Of a stretch of DNA of 64,000 nt, positions 34,080-43,600 are shown in pieces. The stretch is from Telluribacter humicola (GTDB lineage Bacteria > Bacteroidota > Bacteroidia > Cytophagales > Spirosomataceae): the NCBI RefSeq assembly GCF_017355935.1, contig NZ_JAFIQT010000001.1:1798001-1862000 (forward strand). The letters are read 5' to 3'. The notes below the pieces were generated by a model, which did not search any database, was not told the DNA's origin, and saw nothing but the letters and a program-made list of their open reading frames with translations. A program made the position numbers and the translations under genes. The first letter of the stretch is position 1. Every line of letters starts with the position of its first letter.

Positions 34080-35096
34080 ATGAAGATTTCACCCATTGAT
34101 ATACGACAGCATACATTCGAAAAAGGATTCAGAGGGTATGACGTAGACGAAGTAAGTGCATTTCTTAATTCACTTTCGCAGGAGTGGGAGCGGGTGACCA
34201 ATGAGAACAAAATGCTCAAGATGCAGCTCGAGATCGCAGAGAAAGAGCTGAACAAGCTCCGGGACGTAGAGTTGACCCTTTTCCGTACGTTAAAAACTGC
34301 CGAAGATACCAGTACTCAGATCACCGAGCAGGCTAATAAGGCTGCCGAGAAATACCTGCAGGAGTCGCGACTCAAATCCGATGAAGTGATAAATGAAGCC
34401 AAGCGTAAGGCTAATATGCTCCTACAGGATGCCGAAAACCAGTCACGCTACGTCAAGGAAGAGCTTATTAATGAACTGAAGAACCAGGAGCGTGACTTCA
34501 AGGCCATTGAGAAGTACCGCGATAACCTGATTGTTCAACTCAAGACACTGGTTAACAGTACCAACGATACTGTCGATAAATTCGAAAAAAAATTCAATAA
34601 GGATTCATACCAGACCCGGATCGAAGACCTCAAGCAGCAAATCGCTGAGGCCGGCAAGGACAGAATGATACCGGACCAGAACATCCAGACAGAAGCAGGC
34701 GTAGAAGAAGCCGTGGTAGCATCGGTAGATGAGACACCTGCAACAGGCCAGGAGGAAACTACCACCACTACTTCTGATTCAGCCGTTGAAACTGTTGAGG
34801 TGACTAATGGGGTAGCCGTTGAGGAGATTACCGCTGAGGAAGTGATCGTGCTCCCGGCTCCGGTTGAAGAAGTAACTGAGGTAGAGGAAGTAAAAACTGA
34901 AGCTGTTACCGAGGAGCCTGCCCAGGAGGAAGAGCTGACTACGAAGGAAGACGCCACCGTGGCTATGGCTGAAGCCGAGCAGGTAGCAGAGTCGTCACAG
35001 GAGGCAGTCGGAGCCCTGAAGCAGAACCGGGAACCCGAGCCTGTGCCTGTTGAGGAGAAAAAATCAGGTGGTTCGTTCTTTGACCAGATCGGTTAA
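34080..35096 (+). CDS. DivIVA-domain protein with acidic tail
   Basis: The 338-residue protein begins with a DivIVA-type N terminus (MKISPIDIRQHTFEKGFRGYDVDEVSAFLNSL), which binds curved membrane in Gram-positive DivIVA, followed by a long coiled coil to about residue 180. The C-terminal half is low-complexity and acidic (Glu/Val/Thr-rich) and ends with a distinct non-acidic motif, KKSGGSFFDQIG. In Bacteroidota such proteins are called DivIVA-domain proteins, but their role in growth or division is unclear. It precedes folB in the same direction with a hairpin between them. The terminal motif looks like a protein-binding peptide. Confidence 0.88.
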   Translation: MKISPIDIRQHTFEKGFRGYDVDEVSAFLNSLSQEWERVTNENKMLKMQLEIAEKELNKLRDVELTLFRTLKTAEDTSTQITEQANKAAEKYLQESRLKSDEVINEAKRKANMLLQDAENQSRYVKEELINELKNQERDFKAIEKYRDNLIVQLKTLVNSTNDTVDKFEKKFNKDSYQTRIEDLKQQIAEAGKDRMIPDQNIQTEAGVEEAVVASVDETPATGQEETTTTTSDSAVETVEVTNGVAVEEITAEEVIVLPAPVEEVTEVEEVKTEAVTEEPAQEEELTTKEDATVAMAEAEQVAESSQEAVGALKQNREPEPVPVEEKKSGGSFFDQIG

Positions 35097-35117
35097 AACA
35101 GGAGCTTACTATATTTG

Positions 35118-35165
35118 AAAGTGCAGCTGGGGCCTCATTAAAGCGGCCTTAGTTGCACTTTTTTT
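35118..35165 (+). terminator. Intrinsic terminator after the DivIVA gene
   Basis: A stem with two G-T pairs (AAAGTGCAGCTGGGGCC against GGCCTTAGTTGCACTTT) with a loop of about 10 bases is followed by seven T residues at 35159-35165. Confidence 0.8.
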
Positions 35166-35252
35166 ATACTGAATAAACTAATTATATTTGGTGATTAGTT
35201 GAGGGCATAAGACTGTCTCTGGCAAGTATTCAATCAAAATAACACGATCACC

Positions 35253-35603
35253 TTGGGGACAATTGCATTAGAAGGTCTGGAGTTTTTTGCCTACCATGGC
35301 TACTATGCCGAAGAACAGAAGATCGGAAATAAATACTCCCTCGACATTATTATTACTACTGATTTTGAAGAAGCTGCTCAACGTGATCGCCTGAGCGAAA
35401 CGGTCAATTATGAGGAGCTATATCGAATAGCTGCGGATGCCATGCAGGAGCGGTCACGACTACTGGAGCACGTAGCCTTCCGGGTTATTGAGCGCATCAG
35501 AGAGCGGTACCCGGCCGTAGACAAAGTAGTGGTATCAGTCTCGAAGTTTAATCCGCCCGTGGGAGGAGTATGTACCCGTGCCCGCATTACTTTAGAAGGG
35601 TAA
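35253..35603 (+). CDS. folB: Dihydroneopterin aldolase
   Basis: The 116-residue protein is FolB, which converts 7,8-dihydroneopterin to 6-hydroxymethyl-dihydropterin in folate synthesis. The core LEGLEFFAYHGYYAEEQ with the conserved Glu-Glu substrate region, VNYEELY and the C-terminal KFNPPVGG are present. No in-frame ATG or GTG exists upstream before the stop at 35208, so the TTG at 35253 is the likely start; it is preceded by an unremarkable region. Another two folate genes, folA and fmt, lie far away at 5.4-6.9 kb. Confidence 0.9.
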   Translation: MGTIALEGLEFFAYHGYYAEEQKIGNKYSLDIIITTDFEEAAQRDRLSETVNYEELYRIAADAMQERSRLLEHVAFRVIERIRERYPAVDKVVVSVSKFNPPVGGVCTRARITLEG

Positions 35604-35649
35604 TCTTCTTACCTTAATTAAATTTCAAGTTATTTTCCGAAGGTTTTTC

Positions 35650-36408
35650 ATGTTTCAGGAAGCATATGGTAAAGGTGCTACAAAAGTAATTTGTAGTATT
35701 ATGCTATTTTTTTGGATCTACGATATAGATGAAGCTTATGCTCAGGATCGTGTTCACCAGCAACTTTACTGGACGCGAATCAATCTGCAATCGCAGATAG
35801 CTGACAAATGGCAGGTAAATGCAGAGCTGGATAACCGGCGGTTCATGCATCCGGATAAGGAGCAACAGATCATATTTCAGACTCAGGCACTATATACTCT
35901 CCGACCAGGCATGCTGGGGGGAGCAGGTTTATCTCTGTCATGGGTCTATACTCCCACCAAGACAGGTACTATGGTAGTACCTGAGATACGACCTTTCCAG
36001 ATCTTTGTAATCACTCAACCCCTGTCACCCCGGTTACTACTTCAGCACCGCTACCGCGTCGATGAACGTTTTATCCATTTGCATGATGGTATGCGGCTGA
36101 CCGAAGGATACCGGTACAATTGGCGTTTTGCGTATCAGGCACAACTGAGCTATCCGGTAGCGGCCGTAAAACCCGGATCTTTACTCAAAGTGGCAAATGA
36201 CATCATGGTCAATGCCGGTAAAAACATCGCCAGCCATTTTGATCAGTACCGCTTCTACCTTGGCTTTGAGTATCCTCTTACACACAGATGGGCCACCGAG
36301 GCCGGTTATATGCATATATACCAGCAGGGGCGTCAGAATATACTGGTCAGGGATGTCCTGCGTCTGTCCATTTATGGCCGCTTTGGCGGAGCCAGGTATC
36401 CCCGCTAG
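35650..36408 (+). CDS. DUF2490 family outer-membrane-type protein
   Basis: The 252-residue protein has a signal peptide (cleavage near AYAQ, residue 32) and then a beta-strand-rich part of the DUF2490 family, found in Bacteroidota and presumed to form an outer-membrane barrel. The pattern WTRINLQSQIADKWQVNAELDNRRF at the start and a final strand LRLSIYGRFG ending near the C terminus fit a barrel. Function is unknown. It lies 46 bases after folB in the same direction and could be read from the same transcript. Confidence 0.8.
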   Translation: MFQEAYGKGATKVICSIMLFFWIYDIDEAYAQDRVHQQLYWTRINLQSQIADKWQVNAELDNRRFMHPDKEQQIIFQTQALYTLRPGMLGGAGLSLSWVYTPTKTGTMVVPEIRPFQIFVITQPLSPRLLLQHRYRVDERFIHLHDGMRLTEGYRYNWRFAYQAQLSYPVAAVKPGSLLKVANDIMVNAGKNIASHFDQYRFYLGFEYPLTHRWATEAGYMHIYQQGRQNILVRDVLRLSIYGRFGGARYPR

Positions 36409-36727
36409 TACCTCTTCTGGCTACTCAGCCGTTCCCTTTCTTTTGATGGCTTCTACTGCTGCGGCACAGTTTTTTATCTTCTTTATAAAAGAAAGTTAAA
36501 AACAGCTCAGCATATAAATACTTCCGGTTGAAGTATCTCTCTGTATCAGGGAGCATTACTCCTGTGGGTGATCATCTGTTTTGGTACCCATTCGGGACAG
36601 CAGGTGCTCTGCCTGTGAAGGAATAGCGAAGAAGAGATAGGATGGGGTACATAGGGTAGTAGCTATTAGCACATGACAGAGAACTGTTTATTCTGATCTG
36701 TATTCTCTGTATTATAATTCTATCAGC
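36409..36727. other. Intergenic region with small hairpins, no gene seen
   Basis: These 319 bases between the DUF2490 gene and the lipoprotein hydrolase gene contain a weak hairpin near 36470-36497 and another (ATACTTC/GAAGTAT, about 36518-36536). I see no convincing frame or RNA gene. Confidence 0.4.
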
Positions 36728-37702
36728 ATGAAAAGCATTCAGAAACGATCCGGTCGCAGCGTAGGAGTACTTGTAATCATAATTAGCTGTATATTACTAT
36801 CCACAGGGTCCTGCACCAGAGTACCTGATATACCACTCAAAGAACTGGAAAAAAAGTATGATATTAAGCAGACTGATTTTGTGTCCGTAGATGGAATGGA
36901 TGTACACTTCCGGGACGAAGGCCCCAAGAGTGACTCGGTTCCGATGGTACTGCTGCATGGAACGGGTTCCTCCCTTTTTACCTGGAATGAATGGACCCGC
37001 ACGCTGAAAGACAAGCACCGGATCATCCGGCTGGATCTACCAGGCTTTGGCCTGACGGGACCTCACCCCACAGACGACTATACCCTGGAGATTTATATAA
37101 ATTTTATGCATTCCTTTCTGGAAAAGCTTAAAGTTAAAAAATGTATACTAGTCGGTAATTCACTAGGAGGAGAGATCACCTGGCAGTATGCACTTACATA
37201 TCCGGAGCAGGTGCAAAAGATGATACTGATAGGAGCGGCCGGATACCCCATTAAATCCAGGAATGTCCCCTTGCCTTACATAATCATGCGGTTGCCGGTA
37301 TTAAGGGAAATATTTGAGAAGTCAACTACCCCCGACGTCATTCGGCAGAGTCTGGAGTATCTCTATGCTGATCCGAACAAGGTGACAGACAGCCTGGTTA
37401 CGTTATACTTTGATATGACGTGCCGAGACGGGAATCGGGAGGCGCTGACCGAACGGATGGAAAGCATTGGTGAAGATGGGCCCTGGACCCAGCTACCTAC
37501 TATCAAAACTCCGACTTTGCTCCTTTGGGGCGCCAAGGATCAGCTAATACCGCTTGAATATGGGCAAAGATTTGATAAGGACTTGCCTAACAGTGCACTG
37601 GTTGTAATTCCGAATGCAGGTCATATGCCCATGGAAGAAACTCCGGTTGAGTCAGTCAAGCCCGTCAGAGAGTTTATCGAAAAGACTCATGTATATCAAT
37701 GA
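36728..37702 (+). CDS. Lipoprotein alpha/beta hydrolase
   Basis: The 324-residue protein has a lipoprotein signal with lipobox LSTGSC (Cys29), so it should be anchored in the envelope. The alpha/beta-hydrolase core shows LLHGTGSSLFTWNEW (oxyanion hole), the nucleophile elbow GNSLGG (Ser145), Asp271 in WGAKDQLIP and His299 in AGHMPMEE, a complete triad. A substrate cannot be assigned. Its end overlaps the next gene, an acetoacetate-decarboxylase-like protein, by 14 bases, so the two are likely co-translated and may act on one pathway. Confidence 0.88.
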   Translation: MKSIQKRSGRSVGVLVIIISCILLSTGSCTRVPDIPLKELEKKYDIKQTDFVSVDGMDVHFRDEGPKSDSVPMVLLHGTGSSLFTWNEWTRTLKDKHRIIRLDLPGFGLTGPHPTDDYTLEIYINFMHSFLEKLKVKKCILVGNSLGGEITWQYALTYPEQVQKMILIGAAGYPIKSRNVPLPYIIMRLPVLREIFEKSTTPDVIRQSLEYLYADPNKVTDSLVTLYFDMTCRDGNREALTERMESIGEDGPWTQLPTIKTPTLLLWGAKDQLIPLEYGQRFDKDLPNSALVVIPNAGHMPMEETPVESVKPVREFIEKTHVYQ

Positions 37703-38366
37703 CCCGTTTTCCCCGATTCCTTCTCTGATAGCGCCCGCTCCATGGCGGCTGACTGGTCATGGGCATATATTTTTGTTTTGGTACCGTAAAGAGTGGCTCC
37801 AGGAGCATAGTTTTCTTGCCCCTTTTCAGCGGAATAATGTTAAGTTAGTTCTGGGAGGAGTTATTCTGGTTGATTACCATACTTCTGATGTAGGGCCTTA
37901 CCGGGAGCTGATGTTTATCCCCGGCTTGTTCAAGTTAGGTGGCCGTTACTTGTTTTCAATCTCCAAGATTTACGTATCCAGCTATGACAGTCTATGGAAC
38001 GGCGTCGAAAACTGGGGTATACCTAAAGAGTTGGCTGATTTCAGCCTTGAAACCGCCGGTAAAGGCCAGGAGACATGGACTGTAAACCGTGGAGATAAAG
38101 AGATCTTCTCCGTGCGTCTTAAAAGCAAGGGCTGGTCACTCCCTATTTCTACCACTCTCTTTCCCCTCCGTATCGGTCAGGAACTACGGGGACAACTACT
38201 CATCACCGAACCCAATGTATCAGGTACGTGTCAACGGACTACTTCAGACAGCTGGCGAACCGATCCAGCCTTTTTTCCACCAGTCAACCAACTCCGCCCG
38301 TGGCTGGGCTTATCTATTCATGATTTCAATATGAAGTTTCCTGAGCCAGTTAAGACTGCAATCTAA
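37689..38366 (+). CDS. Acetoacetate decarboxylase-like protein
   Basis: The 225-residue protein resembles the acetoacetate decarboxylase family in its beta-cone fold: DVGPYRELMFIPGLFKLGGRYLFSISKIYVSSYDSLWNGVENWGIPKELADFSLE carries the PYRE start and the NWGIPK turn of that family (shown here only in part: PYRELMFIPG and NWGIPKELA). The catalytic Lys of true decarboxylases is not obvious to me, so the activity is uncertain. The ATG at 37689 lies within the end of the upstream hydrolase gene, giving a 14-base overlap. Long upstream frames would run far inside that gene and are unlikely. Confidence 0.7.
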   Translation: MYINDPFSPIPSLIAPAPWRLTGHGHIFLFWYRKEWLQEHSFLAPFQRNNVKLVLGGVILVDYHTSDVGPYRELMFIPGLFKLGGRYLFSISKIYVSSYDSLWNGVENWGIPKELADFSLETAGKGQETWTVNRGDKEIFSVRLKSKGWSLPISTTLFPLRIGQELRGQLLITEPNVSGTCQRTTSDSWRTDPAFFPPVNQLRPWLGLSIHDFNMKFPEPVKTAI

Positions 38367-38575
38367 GATTGGTTAAAAATAAATACGGAAAAATGATACC
38401 GCTGAGTAGGGGAGTCCGTGCTATTATTCGTCAACCTCTATGGTAACTGGTGGGCTCATAGTAATACGCTCCTTATCTGATGGTACCGTTAATTTTTCTG
38501 AAAATTAAACTATTAGAATCGAATTCGTACCTGCTTTATCTGGTATGAACACGTCGTTCTGTTAATTAATCTTGC

Positions 38576-39175
38576 ATGAAGTTGGAGAGCGTCATATCCG
38601 GTACGGAAGCTCAGCAGTGGGAGTTATTGCGCGCAGGTGATTCTGCCGTGTTTGAACAAATTTTTAAGTCATACTACAATTTTCTCTATAATTACTGTCT
38701 GCGTTTACAGGACGACGAGGACGAGGTAAAGGACTGCATCCAGATTCTTTTTCTGACTATATGGGAGAGGAGGGAGTATCTTGGACCTACTACTTCCATA
38801 AAAGCTTATTTACTGGCCTCACTCAGGCGATTGGTGCTGAAGCGGATGAAGGCAGGAAATATTTTTCAGGCCATCGATCCGGATACCTTTGACCTACAGC
38901 CGGAACTATCGTCCGAGGCTATCATGATCCGTGATCAGACGGTCAAGGATAATATCCTGCAATTACAACGGGCATTGGACAGACTACCCGTGCGGCAGAA
39001 AGAGGCTCTTTATCTGAAGTTCTACGGGGAGCAGTCTTTTGCCGAAATAGCCACCGTGATGAGTATCTCCACCCGGGCTGTGTACAAGCTCATCTATAAG
39101 GGGCTCGATACGCTGGGGGAAGACCTCCGGGTGAGTCCTTCCAAGCTTCCATTTCTTATCAACTTCCTGCTTTGA
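38576..39175 (+). CDS. RNA polymerase ECF sigma factor (sigma-70 family)
   Basis: The 199-residue protein has the ECF layout: a region 2 part with FEQIFKSYYNFLYNYCLRL and DEDEVKDCIQILFLTIWE, and a region 4 helix-turn-helix with LDRLPVRQKEALYLKFYGEQSFAEIATVMSISTRAVYKLIYKGLDTL (shown in part: LPVRQKEALYLKFYG). It belongs to the Bacteroidota sigma factors that sit beside FecR and TonB-receptor genes. It is followed by a FecR gene and by a SusC with an STN domain, the typical trans-envelope signalling set of a glycan locus. Confidence 0.93.
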   Translation: MKLESVISGTEAQQWELLRAGDSAVFEQIFKSYYNFLYNYCLRLQDDEDEVKDCIQILFLTIWERREYLGPTTSIKAYLLASLRRLVLKRMKAGNIFQAIDPDTFDLQPELSSEAIMIRDQTVKDNILQLQRALDRLPVRQKEALYLKFYGEQSFAEIATVMSISTRAVYKLIYKGLDTLGEDLRVSPSKLPFLINFLL

Positions 39176-39403
39176 CCTTTACATTCTAAGGCAACAACCT
39201 CCTCGGTACTACTGCTACACAGGGAGCTAATCCTTTATTCTACCTACCATCTTCGGCTCTTGTACGGTCGGCTGTTTCAGTATGAGCCATCTTTTCACTG
39301 CCTCATTGTATCCTAAGTATTTTTTTTAGAAAAAATTTAATTCGCAGAGGGTCACTTCGGAAATAGTCAAGCTTTATAGTAGTAAAAGACAATTTAGAAG
39401 CTA

Positions 39404-40483
39404 TTGGAAAAGCAGCGCTATACGCATTTTAGTGCATCGGACTTCTTACTGGATGCTGATTTTCTGGCCTGGATTCAGGGGCAGGCTCCTGAGTCAGATC
39501 CGGTCTGGCAGCAATGGCTGGCCGAGAGTCCCACCATGAAGGCAGAAGTTGAAAAGGCAAAGCAACTTAATGCGGCTTTGTCATTCAGGGAAAAGAAAAT
39601 TAGCCCCCGCCTGGTAGATGCCGAATGGGAAAAACTAGTACAGGGAGTTGAAGACCGGCAGACGGACTGGTACCCGGAGGAGACGACCCAACGCACCAGA
39701 ATCCTGCCCGTACTACAGCGGGTAGCTGCCGCTGCGGTGTTGCTGCTGGTGGTAGTGTGGGTAGGGAAGGGGGTACTAGTACCGGGTGGCCCGGAAGCTA
39801 CTACTACTCCTATGACACAGCGGGATGTAGCCAATGGCCAGCAGCTTACCATCAAGCTGACTGATGGTACCGTCATCAAGTTGAATGCAGGCTCAACTCT
39901 GTCATACCCCGAGAAGTTCCGCTCGAAGACGCGTGAAGTACATCTCACAGGTGAGGCGTTTTTTGAAGTCGCATCCGATCCCAATGCGCCATTCATTATT
40001 CATACTGAAGATGTACAGATCAGGGTAATAGGTACCAAGTTCTCGGTGAAGGCTTACCCTGAAGGAGACGATGTTCAGGTAGCCGTAGTGGAAGGAAAAG
40101 TAGGCATCAACCCATCAGAGCAGGCTTCGGCCCAACCGTCTACAGCCAGCGAAAAGAAGGAGGTGTACCTGACACCGAACGAGATGGCCACTTTCGAAAA
40201 GGATAAAAAGGAGATCAATGTAACCTCCTTTGACGAAACCGAACTACTCGGCTGGAAGGACGGCATTCTGTACTTCGAAAAAGCTGACTTCGCCGAAGTG
40301 GTGAGAAAGCTGGAACGGTGGTATGGCGTGAAGATCCGTATCCAGGCGGGTAAAAAAGTAGACCCTGAGTGGCGGTTTAGCGGGAAGTTTGAGAATAAGT
40401 CGATTGACTATATTCTGAACGTTTGCAGCTATCCTGACCGGTTTACGTACGAGCTGACTGATAGAGAGGTAATTATAAACTAG
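39404..40483 (+). CDS. FecR-family anti-sigma factor
   Basis: The 359-residue protein has a cytoplasmic anti-sigma domain (residues about 1-90; ASDFLLDADFLAWIQGQ), one membrane helix (about residues 105-125, AAAAVLLLVVVWVGKGV), and a periplasmic FecR domain (RDVANGQQLTIKLTDGTVIKLNAGSTLSYP and GEAFFEVA) with a C-terminal STN-like partner-binding region. It should receive a signal from the STN domain of the following SusC and release the sigma factor encoded upstream. An in-frame stop at 39395 leaves TTG at 39404 as the only plausible start. It lies 228 bases after the sigma gene. Confidence 0.93.
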   Translation: MEKQRYTHFSASDFLLDADFLAWIQGQAPESDPVWQQWLAESPTMKAEVEKAKQLNAALSFREKKISPRLVDAEWEKLVQGVEDRQTDWYPEETTQRTRILPVLQRVAAAAVLLLVVVWVGKGVLVPGGPEATTTPMTQRDVANGQQLTIKLTDGTVIKLNAGSTLSYPEKFRSKTREVHLTGEAFFEVASDPNAPFIIHTEDVQIRVIGTKFSVKAYPEGDDVQVAVVEGKVGINPSEQASAQPSTASEKKEVYLTPNEMATFEKDKKEINVTSFDETELLGWKDGILYFEKADFAEVVRKLERWYGVKIRIQAGKKVDPEWRFSGKFENKSIDYILNVCSYPDRFTYELTDREVIIN

Positions 40484-40519
40484 AAAAGCAAAGGCGCATG
40501 CACCAATTGGATAGTAGCT

Positions 40520-40552
40520 AAAAAAAGGTCGGCAACCGATTATTGCCGACCT
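40520..40552 (-). terminator. Minus-strand terminator between fecR and susC
   Basis: A 10-bp perfect stem (40526-40535 and 40543-40552) with a 7-base loop is followed, on the minus strand, by seven T residues (40526-40520). On the + strand it has no T run. It therefore ends RNA read antisense to the susC leader and lies about 95 bases before susC. Confidence 0.7.
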
Positions 40553-40646
40553 GTACTTCTGGCCTGACCACGCTCTGAGTTGGCGCTCCTGGGGCATGGC
40601 TTCGGCCTTATTCAAAACACGGTACGTATTTCAAACACTTAAAAAT

Positions 40647-43600
40647 ATGAAATTCAAACTACTACCACAAATCATAGCCATGTCAAGGTATACAATGATT
40701 GGGGCGTTTTTCCAGTGCCTGTTCGTGGGGTTACTGACCGCGGCGGACCTGAAGGCTCAGGAAAAAAGTATTGAGAGTATCTATCTCACGGCTGATATGC
40801 GTAATGTCAGTCTGGAGGATGCTTTCGTTCAGATCATCAAAATGACGGATCTAAACTTTCAGTATGATCAGAAACTGGTAGCCAGCAAGCGGCTGAACCA
40901 ACACTTCCGGAACGAGAGCCTGGGTCAGGTACTCCGTTCTATATCTAAAGAAGCCGGACTGAGCTTCCGTCGGATCAACGAAACTATTTATGTAGCCAAC
41001 AATCCGGGTAAAAAGGAGTCCGTATCAGAAGTAGTGATACCGGCTAAGAATATCCTCCCAGTACATCTGGCTGCCCGTGAGACTACTAATGAACTGCCGG
41101 TACCTTTTCGTGCCGGTGCTATGTCAATGTTGCCTGCCAGCAAATCTCAGCTGCAGGCTATTACTGTGACCGGTCGTGTGACCGGCGATGGCACTGACGA
41201 AGGTATACCCGGGGTAAGTATCGTAGAGAAAGGTACTGCCAATGGTACTAATACGGACGTAGAGGGACGCTTTACTATCAATGTCACCAACCAAAGCTCA
41301 GTACTGGTATTCAGTGCGATTGGCTATATTACTCAGGAGGTGACCGTAGGATCACAAACTACTCTGAATCTTTCTCTGAAGACAGATGTAAAATCACTGG
41401 AAGAAGTAGTAGTAGTAGGGTACGGTACTCAGAAGAAGGTAAACATGACGGGTGCTGTTTCGGCCGTTAATGTAGATGAAAAGATTACCAGCCGCGCCCT
41501 GACCAACGTATCGTCGGGTCTGTCGGGTTTGGTACCGGGTCTGGCGGTGACGCAGGGTACAGGGATGGCCGGCCGTAACAACGCCAGCCTTATCATCCGT
41601 GGCCTGGGAACCGTAAATAACGCCAGCCCGCTGGTAGTTGTGGACGGTATGCCCGATGTGGACATCAATCGTCTGAACATGAATGATATTGAGAGCATCT
41701 CAGTTCTGAAAGATGCTACCTCTGCATCTGTATATGGTTCACGTGCTGCCAATGGCGTAATCCTGATTACAACCAAGTCGGGTAGAGGACAGGAAAAAGC
41801 CAGTATCAACTACACGGGTTCTTACGCCGTTACGACTCCCACCCGTGCCAATGACTTCATGGCAGATTATCCAAGAGCACTGACCATTCATCAGCGTGCC
41901 GCTGCGGTCAATACACTTCGTTCCAACTTCTTCTTTAAGGATGGTACCATTGATCAGTGGATGGCATTGGGTATGATTGACCCTTTACGCTACCCCAATA
42001 CTGACTGGTGGGATATCATTATGAGGAATGGAGCGGTGCAGAACCATAACCTTTCAGCCTCGGGGGGAAGTGACAAGTCCAACTTCTTTATTTCATTAGG
42101 TTTAATGGACGAGAAGGGACTGCAGATCAATAATGATTTTAGCCGTTACAATGCTCGTTTCAACTATGACTACAAGATCCGTCCTAATATCAACACCGGA
42201 GTAAAGTTCAACGGAAACTGGTCCAACTTCAGTTATGCACTGGAAGATGGTTTTACGGATGATAATGAAACCAATACAGCCGGTTTTGATATGCAGTATG
42301 CCATTGCCGGTATTACTCCGTATGACCCTGTTACCGGATACTACGGTGGTGTAATGGCTTATAACGAAGATCCACAGGCCTATAACCCGTATACGCTTTA
42401 CGTCAATAACCTTACCCGCCGAAACCGCCAGGAAGCCAATACTATGATGTACATAGACTGGTCACCCATCAAAGGACTGACGGCCCGGGTAGACTATGCG
42501 CTGAACTACTACAACCAGTTTGGCTGGAACGCAGCTATGCCTAACCGCTCTTATAACTTCCAGACCAATTCGTTTGGTAGCCGGGTGTACGTAGGTGATA
42601 ATGCCGGAGTAAGCAACGCTACGAATACAGGATATAAGACCTTGCTGAATGGCCGTTTGACCTACAACACGACCATCGCTCAAAACCATGAGATTAGTGT
42701 TCTGGGGGTATATAGCGAAGAGTTCTGGTCGGATCGTTACCAGTTTACATCGCGTAATGACCGCCTGCACCCAACTTTGCACGAAGTAGATGCCGCCCTG
42801 ACTGATATTCAGGCTACGGGTGGAAATTCAAGTACCGAAGGGCTTCGTTCCTACATTGGTCGTCTCAATTACACTGCTTTTGACAAGTACTTGTTTGAGG
42901 CCAACTTTCGGGTAGATGGTTCGTCAAAGTTTCTACCGGGCAGCCAGTATGGCTTTTTCCCATCAATAGCAGTAGGCTGGAGATTCACAGAAGAAAGCTT
43001 TCTTCAGCCGCTTACATCAAGCTGGCTAGACAACGGAAAGATCCGGGCTTCCTATGGTGCACTGGGTAACAATAGTGGGGTAGGTCGCTACCAGCAGCAG
43101 GAGACGCTGGCTGCCAGCAACTACTTCCTGGGAGGTAGTATTGTAAAAGGCTTTGTCAACGAAAAGATGATAAACCGCGACCTATCATGGGAAACTACTA
43201 CGGTGTTCAACCTGGGCCTGGATCTGGGCTTCCTTAACAACCGTCTGACTACCGAAATTGATTTCTATGATCGTCTGACTACGGGTATGAACCGTCCGTC
43301 GGAGATGTCAATTCACCTGACCGGAGCTTACGACGCACCACGCCGGAACATTGGTAGTCTTCGTAACCGTGGTATTGAAGGGAACATTACCTGGAGAGAC
43401 AGAGTTGGCGAGCTTACTTATGGTGTTAACCTGAATGCTTCCTATAACGCGACCAAGCTTGAAGAGTGGAACGAGTTTCTTGGCAAAGGCTGGGTATTCC
43501 TGAATATGCCTTACCACTTCCTGTACACCTACGAGGACGCTGGTATAGCTCAGACCTGGGAAGATGTGTATAATGCCACTCCTCAGGGAGCATCACCGGG

